A stretch of 64,000 nt of DNA from Litoribacillus peritrichatus (GCF_039537985.1 NZ_BAABBN010000007.1:1054001-1118000); one strand, 5' to 3'; shown: positions 9,981 to 19,954, counted from the stretch's first letter. Numbers and translations are program-made. The notes: generated from the sequence alone by a model not told the origin.

Positions 9981-10152
9981 CTTTGTGTGTCTTTATATCA
10001 GAAATTTTGAATTTAAAATTAGTTTATATTCATTATACATGATGTTTAAGCCTGATTTAGACTTTGCGCACGGGTTTGATTCCCCCGAAGGAATTTGAAA
10101 CGTCAATGAGGCCAGAGGCCAGTTAAGCGTTATCGTTGCGGAAGTTTTTGGA

Positions 10153-11112
10153 ATGAGATATTGGGTTAAAGAGCTGTTACTTTTTTTAGGCGTTGAGAAA
10201 AGCACAACATCGCATCAAGAAAAGCTGAATTCTGCACTGGGGGGCTTTATCGGGGTGGTCATTATTTATGGTGCTTCCAATTACTTATTTGGCCAGACGC
10301 TTTCTGTTTTTATCATTGCGTCGGTGGGGGCTTCAGCTGTGCTTGTGTTTGCGGTGCCTCATGGCGCTTTGTCTCAGCCTTGGCCTGTGATTGGTGGTCA
10401 TATGGCGTCAGCAGGCGTTGGTGTACTTTGTGCTGTGCTGATTAATAATAAGTTAATCGCAAGCGCAAGTGCTGTGAGTTTATCCATCTTAACCATGTAC
10501 TATCTCCGTTGTTTGCACCCTCCTGGCGGAGCAACCGCTTTGACGGCAGTGCTTGGTTCCGGCTCTCATCCTGAGCCGGATGTTTGGTTTATCGTTAATC
10601 CTGTGTTATTCAATGTACTCTTATTGATCGTGTTTGCGTTTGTTTATCATTTTTTGCTGCGAAATCAATATTACCCCTCTCATTCATTGAATCGGAAACA
10701 CACTTTCAGGAAAAGGCCGGATCACGCGTCAACCATCTCTCAAGAGGATGTTATTTTTGCACTGCAACGATTTGATTCTTTTATCGATGTCTCAACTGAA
10801 GATTTATGCGAGCTGTATGAGTGTGCATTAGAGAGTGCAAAATCCAATGATCTTTCATATTCTCAAGCGCGAATTCAGGCGGGTAAGTTTTATAGTAATG
10901 GGTTGTTGGGTCGACGTTGGTCAATTAGGCGAGTACTGGCCGTTGATAGATCAAAAGTGGTTTTTGAGACGGTGGCGGGGGCGAATGAAGGTGAATGTCA
11001 GGCATGCTCTCTGTCGGACTTCTTGCAATGGGGACAATTTGAAGTGGTTCATCAAGACGCCAGTTGGGTACGAAATACCGGAACCTATGAGCCTCATTCG
11101 TGGACGCAATGA
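10153..11112 (+). CDS. HPP-family integral membrane protein with unusual C-terminal domain
   Basis: 319 residues. The N-terminal half has four or more hydrophobic segments and the family signature LHPPGGATA, with the HPP motif in a membrane-proximal position. HPP proteins have been linked to nitrite transport in plants and cyanobacteria; substrate here is unproven. The C-terminal half (about 195-319) is soluble and does not look like the CBS pair common in bacterial HPP proteins. It is divergent from a LysR regulator. An alternate-frame ORF near 10835-11125 is a shadow. Confidence 0.85.
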   Translation: MRYWVKELLLFLGVEKSTTSHQEKLNSALGGFIGVVIIYGASNYLFGQTLSVFIIASVGASAVLVFAVPHGALSQPWPVIGGHMASAGVGVLCAVLINNKLIASASAVSLSILTMYYLRCLHPPGGATALTAVLGSGSHPEPDVWFIVNPVLFNVLLLIVFAFVYHFLLRNQYYPSHSLNRKHTFRKRPDHASTISQEDVIFALQRFDSFIDVSTEDLCELYECALESAKSNDLSYSQARIQAGKFYSNGLLGRRWSIRRVLAVDRSKVVFETVAGANEGECQACSLSDFLQWGQFEVVHQDASWVRNTGTYEPHSWTQ

Positions 11113-11164
11113 TTCAATGAAATAAACGGCAGCGGTATGTGGTTTTTCTTGCGTGGCAGTTTGT

Positions 11165-13108
11165 TCATGGGGTGTGCTGGTGGAAGGTTTTTAACCGTTC
11201 ATTTTCCAGAGCTGTGATTGTTTTTTCTATGTCGGGTTTAAGTAAGAAATCCGACAGTATCTGAATGGCTTCTTTGCTGAAAGCTTGATTGGTATCCCGG
11301 TCAAAATACTGCATGATGTCTTCGGATTTATTGAGCAGTGTGACGCCTTCCATCGACATCGGTGATATATGCTTGCTGGATTCTGTAGTGGCAGGTATGT
11401 AGCCAATGCCGTTGGCAAGTTTTAACTGCGTTTGTGGCTTCGATAAAAACTTTAATAATGTCAGTGACTCGTTCAGTTTGGTGCTCCAGCGGGATAGTAC
11501 GAAAATCTCTGTGGGCATCAGTTCAAAGCGAGGAACGTTTTGGTTTATGACCGGAAACGGAAAGAAGCCTATGTTGTCGTGCAGTTCGTGCGGAATTTTC
11601 TTTTCAACAAAATTACCGATCAGGGTGATCCCGGCGTCTTCGTGATACAACAATGGAATGGCTTCGGACCACGTCAGCTTTTCGTGCCCTTTATGGAAAT
11701 AACCTTGATCAATGATGGACTTCCAGGCTTGCAGCACGTAACGCACTTTCGGATCGGTGTAGGAAACCTGCCCGTTCAGTAAAGCTTGGTAAAATGCCAG
11801 GCCGTTCATTCTCAGGTTCAAATAATCGAACCAAGCGGCCGCTGGCCAGTCGTTTTTTGTGCCTATGGCAATGGCATCCATTCCATTGTCTGTCAGTACT
11901 TTTGCCACGTCTAAAAAAGCGTCCCATGTCTCAGGCGCTTGCAATCCTAGTTTATCGAACAGCGACTTCTTGTAATAAAATCCCCATTGATAAAAAGAAA
12001 ATGGCAGGCCGTAGATGTGATCGTCGTACTCCAGTTGTTGAATGATGGTTTGAGGAAATTTTTCATCCCAGTTTTCGTAATCTCTGAGAAAATCTAAAGA
12101 TCGCACCGAGTTCTGCTCTACCAGCTCAAACAAACGTTCACCGGCTTGCCAATAAAAAACATCCGGGCCTTCTTGATTTTCGGACCATTCAGCCACTTTC
12201 TGTTTGTATTGCGCATCGTTGTATACGGAGAAGTTAATATCAATGTTGGGGTGTTCTTTCTCAAATTGGGTAAAGAGTTCCCGGTAACCAATGCCCTGAC
12301 CTTGACTGGCCAACAGAAGTCCAACCTTGAGCGTCGTTTTCTCAGGTTGAAGGGGGATTTCTCCTTTCCATTTTTCAAGATTTTTTTCAATTAATTGGGT
12401 GGTTATGCCTTCTTCTTTGAGTTCGTGTAATCGTTTGTTGAAGTAAGGAATGAGTTCAGTGCATTCGGATTTTTTAGAAAAACCATGGTGCACGGGGCTT
12501 ACGACAACGGGATTTGGCAAGTAGGTGACTTTGTCGTTATCCGGGTATTTGGCGAGAAAGGTGCGGCCAGCAAACAGCCCTGTGATGAAATACTGAGTTC
12601 GGCCTTTAACCAGTAAATCGAAATTGGTTTTCAGGCCCGTGATTCTTTGAGTGTTCAATGATTGCGAAATGAAGGCATCGAATTGTTCTCCATGGCGGTC
12701 ACCGGTGTTTAATGTCCCTTTACGGTCAATCAGGTCACTCCAGTGATGAAATTCAAATTCTTTGCCTTTTGCGACAAACACAGATACAGGGTTTTGATAA
12801 AAAGGGGATTCCGAAAAAGCGAGATAAGGGCGACGTTCCGGTACATTTTTCAAACCAAGAATTAAGTCAATTTGGCCTTGTTGTGCTTTAAAAAGCACCC
12901 GCTTCCAGGGGCCTGCATAGCGCGATTCATAAGAAATATTCAGTTCATCCAGAATGATTTGAGCCTGATCAACGCTGGCCCCGACAATTTTACCTGCTTG
13001 CTCCCAATGAAAAGGGGGATAATTAGGGTGCGCCGAAAAGACCACATGGTTGCATTGGGCGTGCGCGAACGAGCTGAAGAAAGTGAATAGAAACAGGAGC
13101 CATTTCAT
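11165..13108 (-). CDS. Exported double substrate-binding protein (SBP family 3 fused to SBP family 1)
   Basis: 647 residues with a clear signal peptide (MKWLLFLFTFFSSFAHA). Residues about 20-245 resemble amino-acid-type family 3 binding proteins (YPPFHWEQ, PERRPYLAFS). Residues about 260-640 resemble sugar-type family 1 proteins (GPDVFYWQAGE, YGLPFSFYQWGFYYKKSLFDKLG, TWDAFLDVAKVL, NGIGYIPA). No lipobox, membrane anchor, permease or ATPase gene is nearby, so it may sense rather than import. It is divergent from a Cache-HAMP-GGDEF cyclase with 234 bases between. The fusion architecture is seen directly; a sensory partnership is inference. Confidence 0.85.
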   Translation of the reverse strand: MKWLLFLFTFFSSFAHAQCNHVVFSAHPNYPPFHWEQAGKIVGASVDQAQIILDELNISYESRYAGPWKRVLFKAQQGQIDLILGLKNVPERRPYLAFSESPFYQNPVSVFVAKGKEFEFHHWSDLIDRKGTLNTGDRHGEQFDAFISQSLNTQRITGLKTNFDLLVKGRTQYFITGLFAGRTFLAKYPDNDKVTYLPNPVVVSPVHHGFSKKSECTELIPYFNKRLHELKEEGITTQLIEKNLEKWKGEIPLQPEKTTLKVGLLLASQGQGIGYRELFTQFEKEHPNIDINFSVYNDAQYKQKVAEWSENQEGPDVFYWQAGERLFELVEQNSVRSLDFLRDYENWDEKFPQTIIQQLEYDDHIYGLPFSFYQWGFYYKKSLFDKLGLQAPETWDAFLDVAKVLTDNGMDAIAIGTKNDWPAAAWFDYLNLRMNGLAFYQALLNGQVSYTDPKVRYVLQAWKSIIDQGYFHKGHEKLTWSEAIPLLYHEDAGITLIGNFVEKKIPHELHDNIGFFPFPVINQNVPRFELMPTEIFVLSRWSTKLNESLTLLKFLSKPQTQLKLANGIGYIPATTESSKHISPMSMEGVTLLNKSEDIMQYFDRDTNQAFSKEAIQILSDFLLKPDIEKTITALENERLKTFHQHTP

Positions 13109-13342
13109 GATTAGAAATCCATTGCTGTACTCATTTAGTGTAGTTGGTTTTTGAATAAATCAAGTGCTTGCTATTGCCTGTTTGTGAGGGATTTCTGAGG
13201 TGATATTGCGTTAATTCGTACGTCTAATAAGGAAATGAGGGAGGATTTTCCCTTGATTTATTTGACCTCTGCTATATTGGAATGAGTCGGTATTCTTTCC
13301 TCTTATTCTCTTTGTTGATGAATTTGGCTTAGGTAGAGTTTT

Positions 13343-15001
13343 ATGAGACTCAAACATGTTTTGATTTTGGCGTTTATTCTTTTATCTTCAGTACCTATGT
13401 TACTGAGCTTGCAGTATTTAAACAGTTTCACCGCCAGTCAATACGAACGACAAACGGAAGAGCAGTTGTCGGCCTTATCGCTGATTGCCAAAAAACGGAT
13501 CGAGTCGGTGCTCGACAGAGTGAAAGATAATATTGCTTTGATTACCAGTCGCACTCAAATGAGGATCAGTCTGGATCAGTGGAATAACGCTCGGGATGTG
13601 AAAGCCAGAAACAAAGTTCACAAAATCATTAATGATGCCAAAGTCGGCTTAACCAAGCTGCACAGTATTTCCATCTATGACAATAAGGGGGTATTAGTAA
13701 CGGCCACTGCAGATACCCCGAATGGCCATCAGATTAACATTCCGGTTGATAAAATCTTACCAAGTATCAAGTTACTAAAGCGTAATGACCAGTTGCTTAT
13801 GCTCGGTATTGATCGGCTATTACTGAACAATAAAGTGATTGGTTACGTAAAAGTGGCGTTGTTCGCGGATTTCATTGTTGAATTAGTGAATGACCGAACC
13901 GGCTTGGGCGTAACGGGCGAGTGGTTGGTTGCACAACGGCACGACAGCGGCGATGCATTGTTTGTTGCGCCTTTAAAATACGATCACGACGCTGCCTTTA
14001 AGCGGCGTGTGTCGAAAGAAAAGATAGACATTCCAATTACTCAGGCGTTGTTAGGTAATGAACGCATTATGAGGCATGCACCCGATTACGCAGGTAACCT
14101 TGTCATTGCATCAACCCGCTATCTTTCGGAGCTGGATTGGGGGTTGGTGGTTAAAATTGAAGAAGATGAAGTCAGTCAGCTGATGAATAAAACCAAAACC
14201 GTCATTTATGTGTCTGAAGTCATCATCATCATTATGGCGGTTCTGATGGGGGTTGGCGTCTCATTTTACATTTCGAACCCGCTGGAAAAACTGGCTTCGC
14301 ATACCAATAAAGTAGCGCAAGGGCAGTTTGAGCAATACCCTCGCTCTCAAACCTGGAAAGAGGTGAGAGACCTTACTGAGCACTTTAATTATATGATCAG
14401 CTCGATGAAAGAGTTGAACGAAAATCTGAATGCCAAAGTGGCCGAACGAACGAAAGAGCTGGCTGACTTAAACCTACAGCTGACGGAGTTGAGCACCAGA
14501 GATCCATTGACCGGTCTGCATAATCGCCGGTTTTTAAGTGAAAAACTTTCAGAAGAGGTGAGCCGTGCCAAGCGATATTCGTCTCCGCTGACCTTGGTTA
14601 TATTGGACGTAGATCACTTTAAACAGGTGAATGACACTTGGGGTCATGACGTGGGTGATCAGGCGTTAAAAATTATTTCGTCTCATTTGAGCAGTGTGAT
14701 TCGGGAGTCGGATGTATTAGCTCGTTATGGCGGGGAAGAGTTTTGCATTCTGTTACCTGCCACAGAAGAAGAGCAAGCGCGAAAGTTTCTGGATCGAATC
14801 AGGATGGACATTGAATACCTGAAAATTGGCTCAGGAGAAAAATGTTTCAGTGTCACCTGTAGCTTTGGCATCGCGAAACTGGACGATGACGATACGGAAT
14901 CTTCTTTGACCAAAAAAGCAGATTTGGCGCTTTATCAGGCGAAGTCGGATGGCCGAAATTGCATTCGTTGTTACAGTATTGATGATATTGGTGGCGCTTA
15001 G
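13343..15001 (+). CDS. Membrane diguanylate cyclase, Cache-HAMP-GGDEF
   Basis: 552 residues. An N-terminal membrane segment, a periplasmic Cache-like sensor (about 35-285), a second membrane segment (about 290-313), HAMP (about 314-370), a short coiled coil, then GGDEF with intact GGEEF (463-467) and the RxxD inhibitory-site motif RESD five residues before it. It should make c-di-GMP in response to a periplasmic signal. The divergent neighbour is an exported double binding protein, a plausible periplasmic ligand receptor for this cyclase (inference). Confidence 0.94.
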   Translation: MRLKHVLILAFILLSSVPMLLSLQYLNSFTASQYERQTEEQLSALSLIAKKRIESVLDRVKDNIALITSRTQMRISLDQWNNARDVKARNKVHKIINDAKVGLTKLHSISIYDNKGVLVTATADTPNGHQINIPVDKILPSIKLLKRNDQLLMLGIDRLLLNNKVIGYVKVALFADFIVELVNDRTGLGVTGEWLVAQRHDSGDALFVAPLKYDHDAAFKRRVSKEKIDIPITQALLGNERIMRHAPDYAGNLVIASTRYLSELDWGLVVKIEEDEVSQLMNKTKTVIYVSEVIIIIMAVLMGVGVSFYISNPLEKLASHTNKVAQGQFEQYPRSQTWKEVRDLTEHFNYMISSMKELNENLNAKVAERTKELADLNLQLTELSTRDPLTGLHNRRFLSEKLSEEVSRAKRYSSPLTLVILDVDHFKQVNDTWGHDVGDQALKIISSHLSSVIRESDVLARYGGEEFCILLPATEEEQARKFLDRIRMDIEYLKIGSGEKCFSVTCSFGIAKLDDDDTESSLTKKADLALYQAKSDGRNCIRCYSIDDIGGA

Positions 15002-15012
15002 TCTGAGCCGGT

Positions 15013-15888
15013 TCAGATTTTAATTTCCTCAGGCACTTCTTCCACAGGCACTTCGAGCGATTGAATGACTGACAGGATGGACTCTATGTCTTTGAAGTGG
15101 ATGTTTTCTTTGTGATAACACGCGTAGATTTGGCGGCTGATCACGGGCGCATTCATGACTTGATGAAGTTGCTTTTCCAGATAAGGTTCTACCATCCTGT
15201 ATGGAAGGTAGGCGCTGCCGCCAAAGTCCAGAATAAAGTCCAGAGCAAGCCTCGATAGGCTGGTGTGTAATACCGGGGGCTGGGCATCCGGGTAGAGTTT
15301 GGCGAAGTTCATTTTAAAACTGATTCCCCAGTCAACCGCCACATAGTTTGATGAGGCTGCTTCGGAGGCAATATGGGCCGGGTTGGAACTGACCAGAATG
15401 AGTTCCGCCGGGGCAATATCGATGGACTTCAAATCACTGATTTTAGCGGGTTCGTAAAGCAGGGCGAGGTCTACAGTGCGTTCCATCAAACCACGAATCA
15501 GGGCCTCACTGGTATTCGATTCGGCACGGATGGTTAGGTTTGGGTGTTCTCGATGCACCTTGTGTAAGGTGTCTTGCAGGACAAGATCCCAGAGTCCGCT
15601 GGTGCCCGCTAAGGTAATGACGTGCTGTTTTTGCTTTAATGCGACGTCTTGCTTAGCCCGCTCCCAAGCGATCAAGATGGTTTCAGCGTGATTCACCAAG
15701 CGCTCACCGGTTGCTGTCAGCTGCAGGTTATTGCGTAACCGGGTGAACAGCTTAGCCCCGACAATGGTTTCGAGTTGCTTCAGACGCGCACTGACGGCGG
15801 CTTGAGTTAAATACAGGTTTTCAGCCGCTTTCCCGAAGTGACGAGTGTTTTTCACTTCGAGAAAGGTCCTTAGCAGTTCTATGTCCAT
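15013..15888 (-). CDS. LysR-family transcriptional regulator
   Basis: 291 residues. N-terminal helix-turn-helix (LLRTFLEVKNTRHFGKAAEN, about 4-60) plus a type 2 periplasmic-binding effector domain. It starts 30 bases after the stop of the small hypothetical gene upstream on the same strand, so the two are probably co-transcribed. It is convergent with the diguanylate cyclase. The target is unknown. Confidence 0.93.
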   Translation of the reverse strand: MDIELLRTFLEVKNTRHFGKAAENLYLTQAAVSARLKQLETIVGAKLFTRLRNNLQLTATGERLVNHAETILIAWERAKQDVALKQKQHVITLAGTSGLWDLVLQDTLHKVHREHPNLTIRAESNTSEALIRGLMERTVDLALLYEPAKISDLKSIDIAPAELILVSSNPAHIASEAASSNYVAVDWGISFKMNFAKLYPDAQPPVLHTSLSRLALDFILDFGGSAYLPYRMVEPYLEKQLHQVMNAPVISRQIYACYHKENIHFKDIESILSVIQSLEVPVEEVPEEIKI

Positions 15889-15918
15889 ATTGAATATTCG
15901 TTCTGTTTCGGGGTTTCT

Positions 15919-16335
15919 TTAGAGGCTCCTAAGCTGATGTATGGCTTCAAACAGCTGCGGATTGATCGTCAGTGTAATACGATCGTCTTGCGGGTGACAG
16001 TCAGGGCCGGAATAAATTACTAAAGACAGGAAAGGATCTTTGCCTTGTGTATCCTGAAGCGGGTAAATTTTCAGATCTTCGCATAAGTGTCGACTTAACA
16101 CCGCCAGCTGGACAACGATGTCGGTGATGCTGTGGGTGGTTAGGGCTTTGGATAGTCTCTCGGTATCGAGATCGTTACTGGCTTCCATGGCGATGGCCCT
16201 AATCAGGTCGGAAACTTCGGACGATTCCGACAGCAGGGTACTCAGGGCTGATTGCAGCCGTTCCAGTGAAGTCCCTTCAAATGAATGATGGACATTAGCA
16301 GCGGATTCTGTGGAACTTTGATCTATAGTTGACAT
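15919..16335 (-). CDS. Hypothetical protein, 138 aa
   Basis: Not recognised. A soluble, acidic, Ser-rich N terminus is followed by a mostly helical centre and a short C-terminal stretch (LSLVIYSGPDCHPQDDRITL). No signal peptide or membrane segment. It lies first in a probable two-gene unit with the LysR gene 30 bases downstream, and divergent from mgtE. Confidence 0.7.
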   Translation of the reverse strand: MSTIDQSSTESAANVHHSFEGTSLERLQSALSTLLSESSEVSDLIRAIAMEASNDLDTERLSKALTTHSITDIVVQLAVLSRHLCEDLKIYPLQDTQGKDPFLSLVIYSGPDCHPQDDRITLTINPQLFEAIHQLRSL

Positions 16336-16493
16336 AATTGTGGCTAAAGAGTTGAAAACTATAGTGTCTTATCTTTGTTATTTATCCCCAATCTAAAGTT
16401 CTTTGTGGTTACCATAAAGATTTTTTGTTTTACCTATCTTTCAACATAACTAAAAATGATTCGCGAATTTTTAACGGGCAAGGGAGTAATTGA

Positions 16494-17819
16494 ATGAACG
16501 ATTTAGTCCAACAGAGCATTTCTTCATTAACCAGAGAATTGGGTGAGTCACCAGCAACGATTAACTCTCTTTCATCGAATGAAGATGTGGCGTTGGTTCT
16601 GGAGTCCATGCCTATTGAGAATCGTCTTGCGGTTTGGCAGCGCCTTGATTTGGAACGAAAGCTGGGTGTGCTTTTGTGCTTACGTTTGGAGCCAAGAGAC
16701 AGCATCTTAGCCGCGTTGAGTCTTGAGGAACTGGACGCGCTGTTTGATGGTATGTACGCAGATCAGTTGATTGATCTTTCTGAAACCTTGTCCGCTGAGA
16801 AGGTTGAACGTGCGTTGCAATCCATGGATGAGCAACAGGTCGCGTTTTTTGAAAAAGCCAATCAGTTTCAGGCCAATCAAATTGGTCATTGGGTGAATCA
16901 TAATTTATTGATGCTGCCGGCCACCAGTAAAGTAAAGGACAGCGTGCGTCAGATAAAGCGTCGCATTCCGTCGTATACCGACAGTATTTTTTATGTGAAT
17001 CGTAACGGTCAATTTCAGGGGGCGGTGAGTATTTCTCATATCATCACCAGCGATGAAATCAAGTCTGTGAAAGAGTTATTCATTGAAAATTACCCTTGCC
17101 TTCACGCAGAGGACGATATTGCGGAAAGTGCCCGTAAGTTAATGAACAGTGGTTATGCCAATTTACCAGTGGTGGATAAGGACAATGTATTGGTCGGGCG
17201 TTTGGATGTGCCAACCGCTAACTCGATTCTGTCTGAGTTCTATGAAGCTAAAATGATGGCGCGCTCGGGTTTGGATGAGAAGGTGGATTTGTTTGCGCCT
17301 GTCAGAAAGAGCATTGAGGACCGATCCGTCTGGCTGGGCATTAATTTGTTGACGGCGTTGCTGGCTTCCTGGTTTGTCGGGCTATTTCAGGATACGTTGG
17401 AGGCGGTAGTGGCCTTGGCGGTATTGATGCCAGTGGTCGCCAGTATGGGGGGGATTGCCGGCAGTCAGACGCTGGCGTTGATCATTCGAGGGTTGGCACT
17501 GGGGCAGGTAAACAGCACGAACATCAAAACCTTGCTCAATAAGGAAGTTCGGATTGCCGCCTTTACCGGTGTTTGCTGGGCGATCTGCGTTGCGATTATT
17601 GCCGGATTGTGGTTCGACGGTGTCATGATAGGTTTGGTCATTGCACTGGCGATTCTGGCCAATATTCTGGCGGCTTCCGTGTCGGGGCTTTTGGTGCCGG
17701 TGATACTTAATAAACTGAAGTTTGATCCGGCGTTATCCGGCGCGGTGATTTTAACAACCATTACTGACATTGTCGGCTTTGTGACTTTCCTTGGGTTGGG
17801 TTCCTTGTTGTTGGTTTAG
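16494..17819 (+). CDS. mgtE: Magnesium transporter MgtE
   Basis: 441-residue Mg2+ channel/transporter. The cytoplasmic N domain (about 20-125) and a CBS pair (about 130-250) gate the pore; a plug helix and five membrane segments follow (about 285-441) with GGIAGSQTLALIIRGLALG, the family's pore-lining region. A ribosome site (AAGGGAG) lies before the ATG. No clear Mg2+ riboswitch was seen in the 158-base leader. Monocistronic. Confidence 0.95.
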   Translation: MNDLVQQSISSLTRELGESPATINSLSSNEDVALVLESMPIENRLAVWQRLDLERKLGVLLCLRLEPRDSILAALSLEELDALFDGMYADQLIDLSETLSAEKVERALQSMDEQQVAFFEKANQFQANQIGHWVNHNLLMLPATSKVKDSVRQIKRRIPSYTDSIFYVNRNGQFQGAVSISHIITSDEIKSVKELFIENYPCLHAEDDIAESARKLMNSGYANLPVVDKDNVLVGRLDVPTANSILSEFYEAKMMARSGLDEKVDLFAPVRKSIEDRSVWLGINLLTALLASWFVGLFQDTLEAVVALAVLMPVVASMGGIAGSQTLALIIRGLALGQVNSTNIKTLLNKEVRIAAFTGVCWAICVAIIAGLWFDGVMIGLVIALAILANILAASVSGLLVPVILNKLKFDPALSGAVILTTITDIVGFVTFLGLGSLLLV

Positions 17820-17843
17820 AGGCGACCCCCCCCGTTTTTACGA

Positions 17844-17874
17844 CTCTCGTACCGATTTTCCTGCGGTATGAGAG
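17844..17874 (+). terminator. Hairpin after mgtE
   Basis: Imperfect 11-bp stem (CTCTCGTACCG / CGGTATGAGAG, one G-T pair) with a 9-base loop, 25 bases after the mgtE stop. No T-run directly follows. Confidence 0.4.
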
Positions 17875-18013
17875 CGGCGTTATCTGAATAAAAATTAAAA
17901 GATTTTTTGATCGTGACGACAAAAATAATTCGTTTTACGATCCGTTCGAATATCACCAGAATGAGCGCCAATTCAAGGTACTTAAATCGGTTTATTCATC
18001 TCAGGAGGCGGCC

Positions 18014-18919
18014 ATGAAAGTCGCAATATTATCCCGTAATCCCAAGTTGTACTCTACTAAACGATTGAAAGAAGCGGGTGAACTCCGTGGTCATACGGTA
18101 GATATTATTGACACTATGCACTGTTACATGGACATCACCAGCAGCAATTCAACGGTTCGTTACAAAGGTAAGCCGCTGCCTTTGTATGATGCGGTGATAC
18201 CGAGAATTGGTGCATCCGTGACTTTTTACGGTACGGCGGTGGTCAGGCAATTTGAAATGATGGGCACTTTCTGTATCAACGAGTCGGTGGCAATCAGTCG
18301 TTCCCGGGATAAGTTGCGTTCGCTTCAGTTGTTGTCCCGAAAAGGCATAGGCTTACCGAGAACAGGCTTTGCTCATCACCCTGATAACGTTGACGATTTG
18401 TTGAAAAATGTCGGTGGTGCACCGGTGGTGATTAAGCTACTGGAAGGCACTCAGGGCATTGGGGTGGTGTTGGCCGATACGAATAAAGCAGCGGAAAGCA
18501 TCATTGAAGCTTTCATGGGGCTAAAAGCCAACATTCTTGTTCAGGAGTACATTAAAGAAGCGGGCGGTGCGGACATCCGCTGCCTGGTGATCGGCGATAA
18601 GGTGGTTGCGGCTATGAAACGGCAGGCGGCACCGGGTGAGTTTCGTTCGAATCTGCACCGTGGTGGGTCGGCTGAACTGGTTAAGCTTTCCCCGGCGGAG
18701 CGTAAAACGGCAGTTGATGCGGCGAAAACTATGGGATTGGGCATGTGCGGTGTGGACATTCTGCGAGCCAATAACGGCCCGGTGGTGATGGAGGTGAATT
18801 CCTCCCCTGGTTTGGAAGGCATTGAAGTATCGACCGGTAAAGATGTGGCGGGGATGATTTTTGACTACATTGAAAAGAATGCCAAACCAAATCGTACCAA
18901 AACCAAAGGTAAAGGTTAG
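18014..18919 (+). CDS. rimK: RimK-type ATP-grasp glutamate ligase
   Basis: 301 residues, the usual RimK length. RimK adds glutamates to the C terminus of ribosomal protein S6; relatives make polyglutamate. ATP-grasp features are present: GGAPVVIKLLEGTQGIGV (about 135-153), IRCLVIGDKVVAAMKRQ, and the metal-binding end VVMEVNSSPGLEGIE (about 259-273). An AGGAGG ribosome site precedes the ATG. The next gene starts 4 bases after its stop, and a RimB-like protease follows, giving one operon. Confidence 0.93.
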   Translation: MKVAILSRNPKLYSTKRLKEAGELRGHTVDIIDTMHCYMDITSSNSTVRYKGKPLPLYDAVIPRIGASVTFYGTAVVRQFEMMGTFCINESVAISRSRDKLRSLQLLSRKGIGLPRTGFAHHPDNVDDLLKNVGGAPVVIKLLEGTQGIGVVLADTNKAAESIIEAFMGLKANILVQEYIKEAGGADIRCLVIGDKVVAAMKRQAAPGEFRSNLHRGGSAELVKLSPAERKTAVDAAKTMGLGMCGVDILRANNGPVVMEVNSSPGLEGIEVSTGKDVAGMIFDYIEKNAKPNRTKTKGKG

Positions 18920-18923
18920 ACGA

Positions 18924-19934
18924 ATGAAAAGTCTTCAGATAGGTGGTGTAGAAATACTTCCGGGTGAGACCAAAAAAATTGAGCTGCCAACCGTTTCACT
19001 TTATACAGACACCAGTATGTGCATTCCTGTGTTTGTAAAGCGGGGAAAGCGGGAAGGGCCGACGATGTTTGTCAGCGCGGCGATACACGGTGATGAGCTG
19101 AACGGTATTGAAATTATCAGTCGTCTGATTAACAGCGCTTCAATCAAGTCTTTAAAAGGAACATTGATTGCCGTGCCGTTTGTGAACGGTTATGGCGTAT
19201 TGAACCAGAGCCGCTATTTACCCGACAGGAGAGACCTTAACCGTTCTTTTCCTGGATCGAAAAAAGGGTCTTTGGCGGCGCGGATCAGCCACTTATTTTT
19301 AAATGAAGTGGTGGCCAAGTGTGACTATGGCATTGATTTGCACACGGGGGCGATTCACCGGACTAACCTGCCGCAAATTCGCGCTAATCTGGACGATGAA
19401 GACACTTTAAATTTGGCAAAAGCGTTTGGTGTTCCAGTGTTGATTAATGCCAACTTACGGGACGGCTCTTTAAGAGGGGCGGCTGGTGAGCTGGGCGTGA
19501 AAATTTTGCTTTATGAAGCAGGGGAAGCCCTTCGGTTCGACGAGTTGTCCATACGCGTGGGTGTCAAAGGCATTGTAAATGTGATGCGGCACTTAGGCAT
19601 GCTGGCTAAGACTAAACGTCGGGCCAAAACGTCGGTTGAACCTTTTGTGGCCAGGCAGTCGGGCTGGGTCAGAGCGACCGACAGTGGCTTTGTGAATCAT
19701 AAAAAAGATCTCGGTGATCATGTGCTGAAAGGCGATACACTGGCGTCTATTAAAGATCCGTTCGGAACGGTGCTGGACTATGTGAAAGCCAATGCCAAGG
19801 GCATTGTGGTGGGCAAACAGAACATTCCTTTGGCCCAGGAAGGGGATGCCATGTACCATATTGCGTATTTCAGCAACCCGACCGACGTAGTAGATAACAT
19901 TGAAATCATGCAAGATGAGTTAACGATGTCATAG
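18924..19934 (+). CDS. Succinylglutamate desuccinylase/aspartoacylase-family zinc deacylase
   Basis: 336 residues. The start ATG (MKSLQIGG) lies just after the rimK stop; an upstream in-frame ATG inside rimK is ignored. Zinc ligands of the M14-like AstE/AspA family are visible: IHGDELNG (His and Glu, near residues 62-65), DLHTGA (His), and a likely catalytic Glu in LYEAGEA. A C-terminal beta domain follows (about 245-336). Its place between rimK and rimB suggests that it removes an acyl or glutamyl group in the same pathway; that is inference, and the substrate is unknown. Confidence 0.88.
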   Translation: MKSLQIGGVEILPGETKKIELPTVSLYTDTSMCIPVFVKRGKREGPTMFVSAAIHGDELNGIEIISRLINSASIKSLKGTLIAVPFVNGYGVLNQSRYLPDRRDLNRSFPGSKKGSLAARISHLFLNEVVAKCDYGIDLHTGAIHRTNLPQIRANLDDEDTLNLAKAFGVPVLINANLRDGSLRGAAGELGVKILLYEAGEALRFDELSIRVGVKGIVNVMRHLGMLAKTKRRAKTSVEPFVARQSGWVRATDSGFVNHKKDLGDHVLKGDTLASIKDPFGTVLDYVKANAKGIVVGKQNIPLAQEGDAMYHIAYFSNPTDVVDNIEIMQDELTMS

Positions 19935-19954
19935 AACTGAAGGGGAGTCCCTGT

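Noticed and set aside
10835..11125. Alternative-frame ORF at the 3' end of the HPP gene.
   Set aside because: Fully overlaps the HPP reading frame, which continues to its natural stop.
16336..16493. Mg2+ riboswitch in the mgtE leader.
   Set aside because: No conserved M-box or mgtA-like structure could be recognised in this 158-base A/T-rich stretch.
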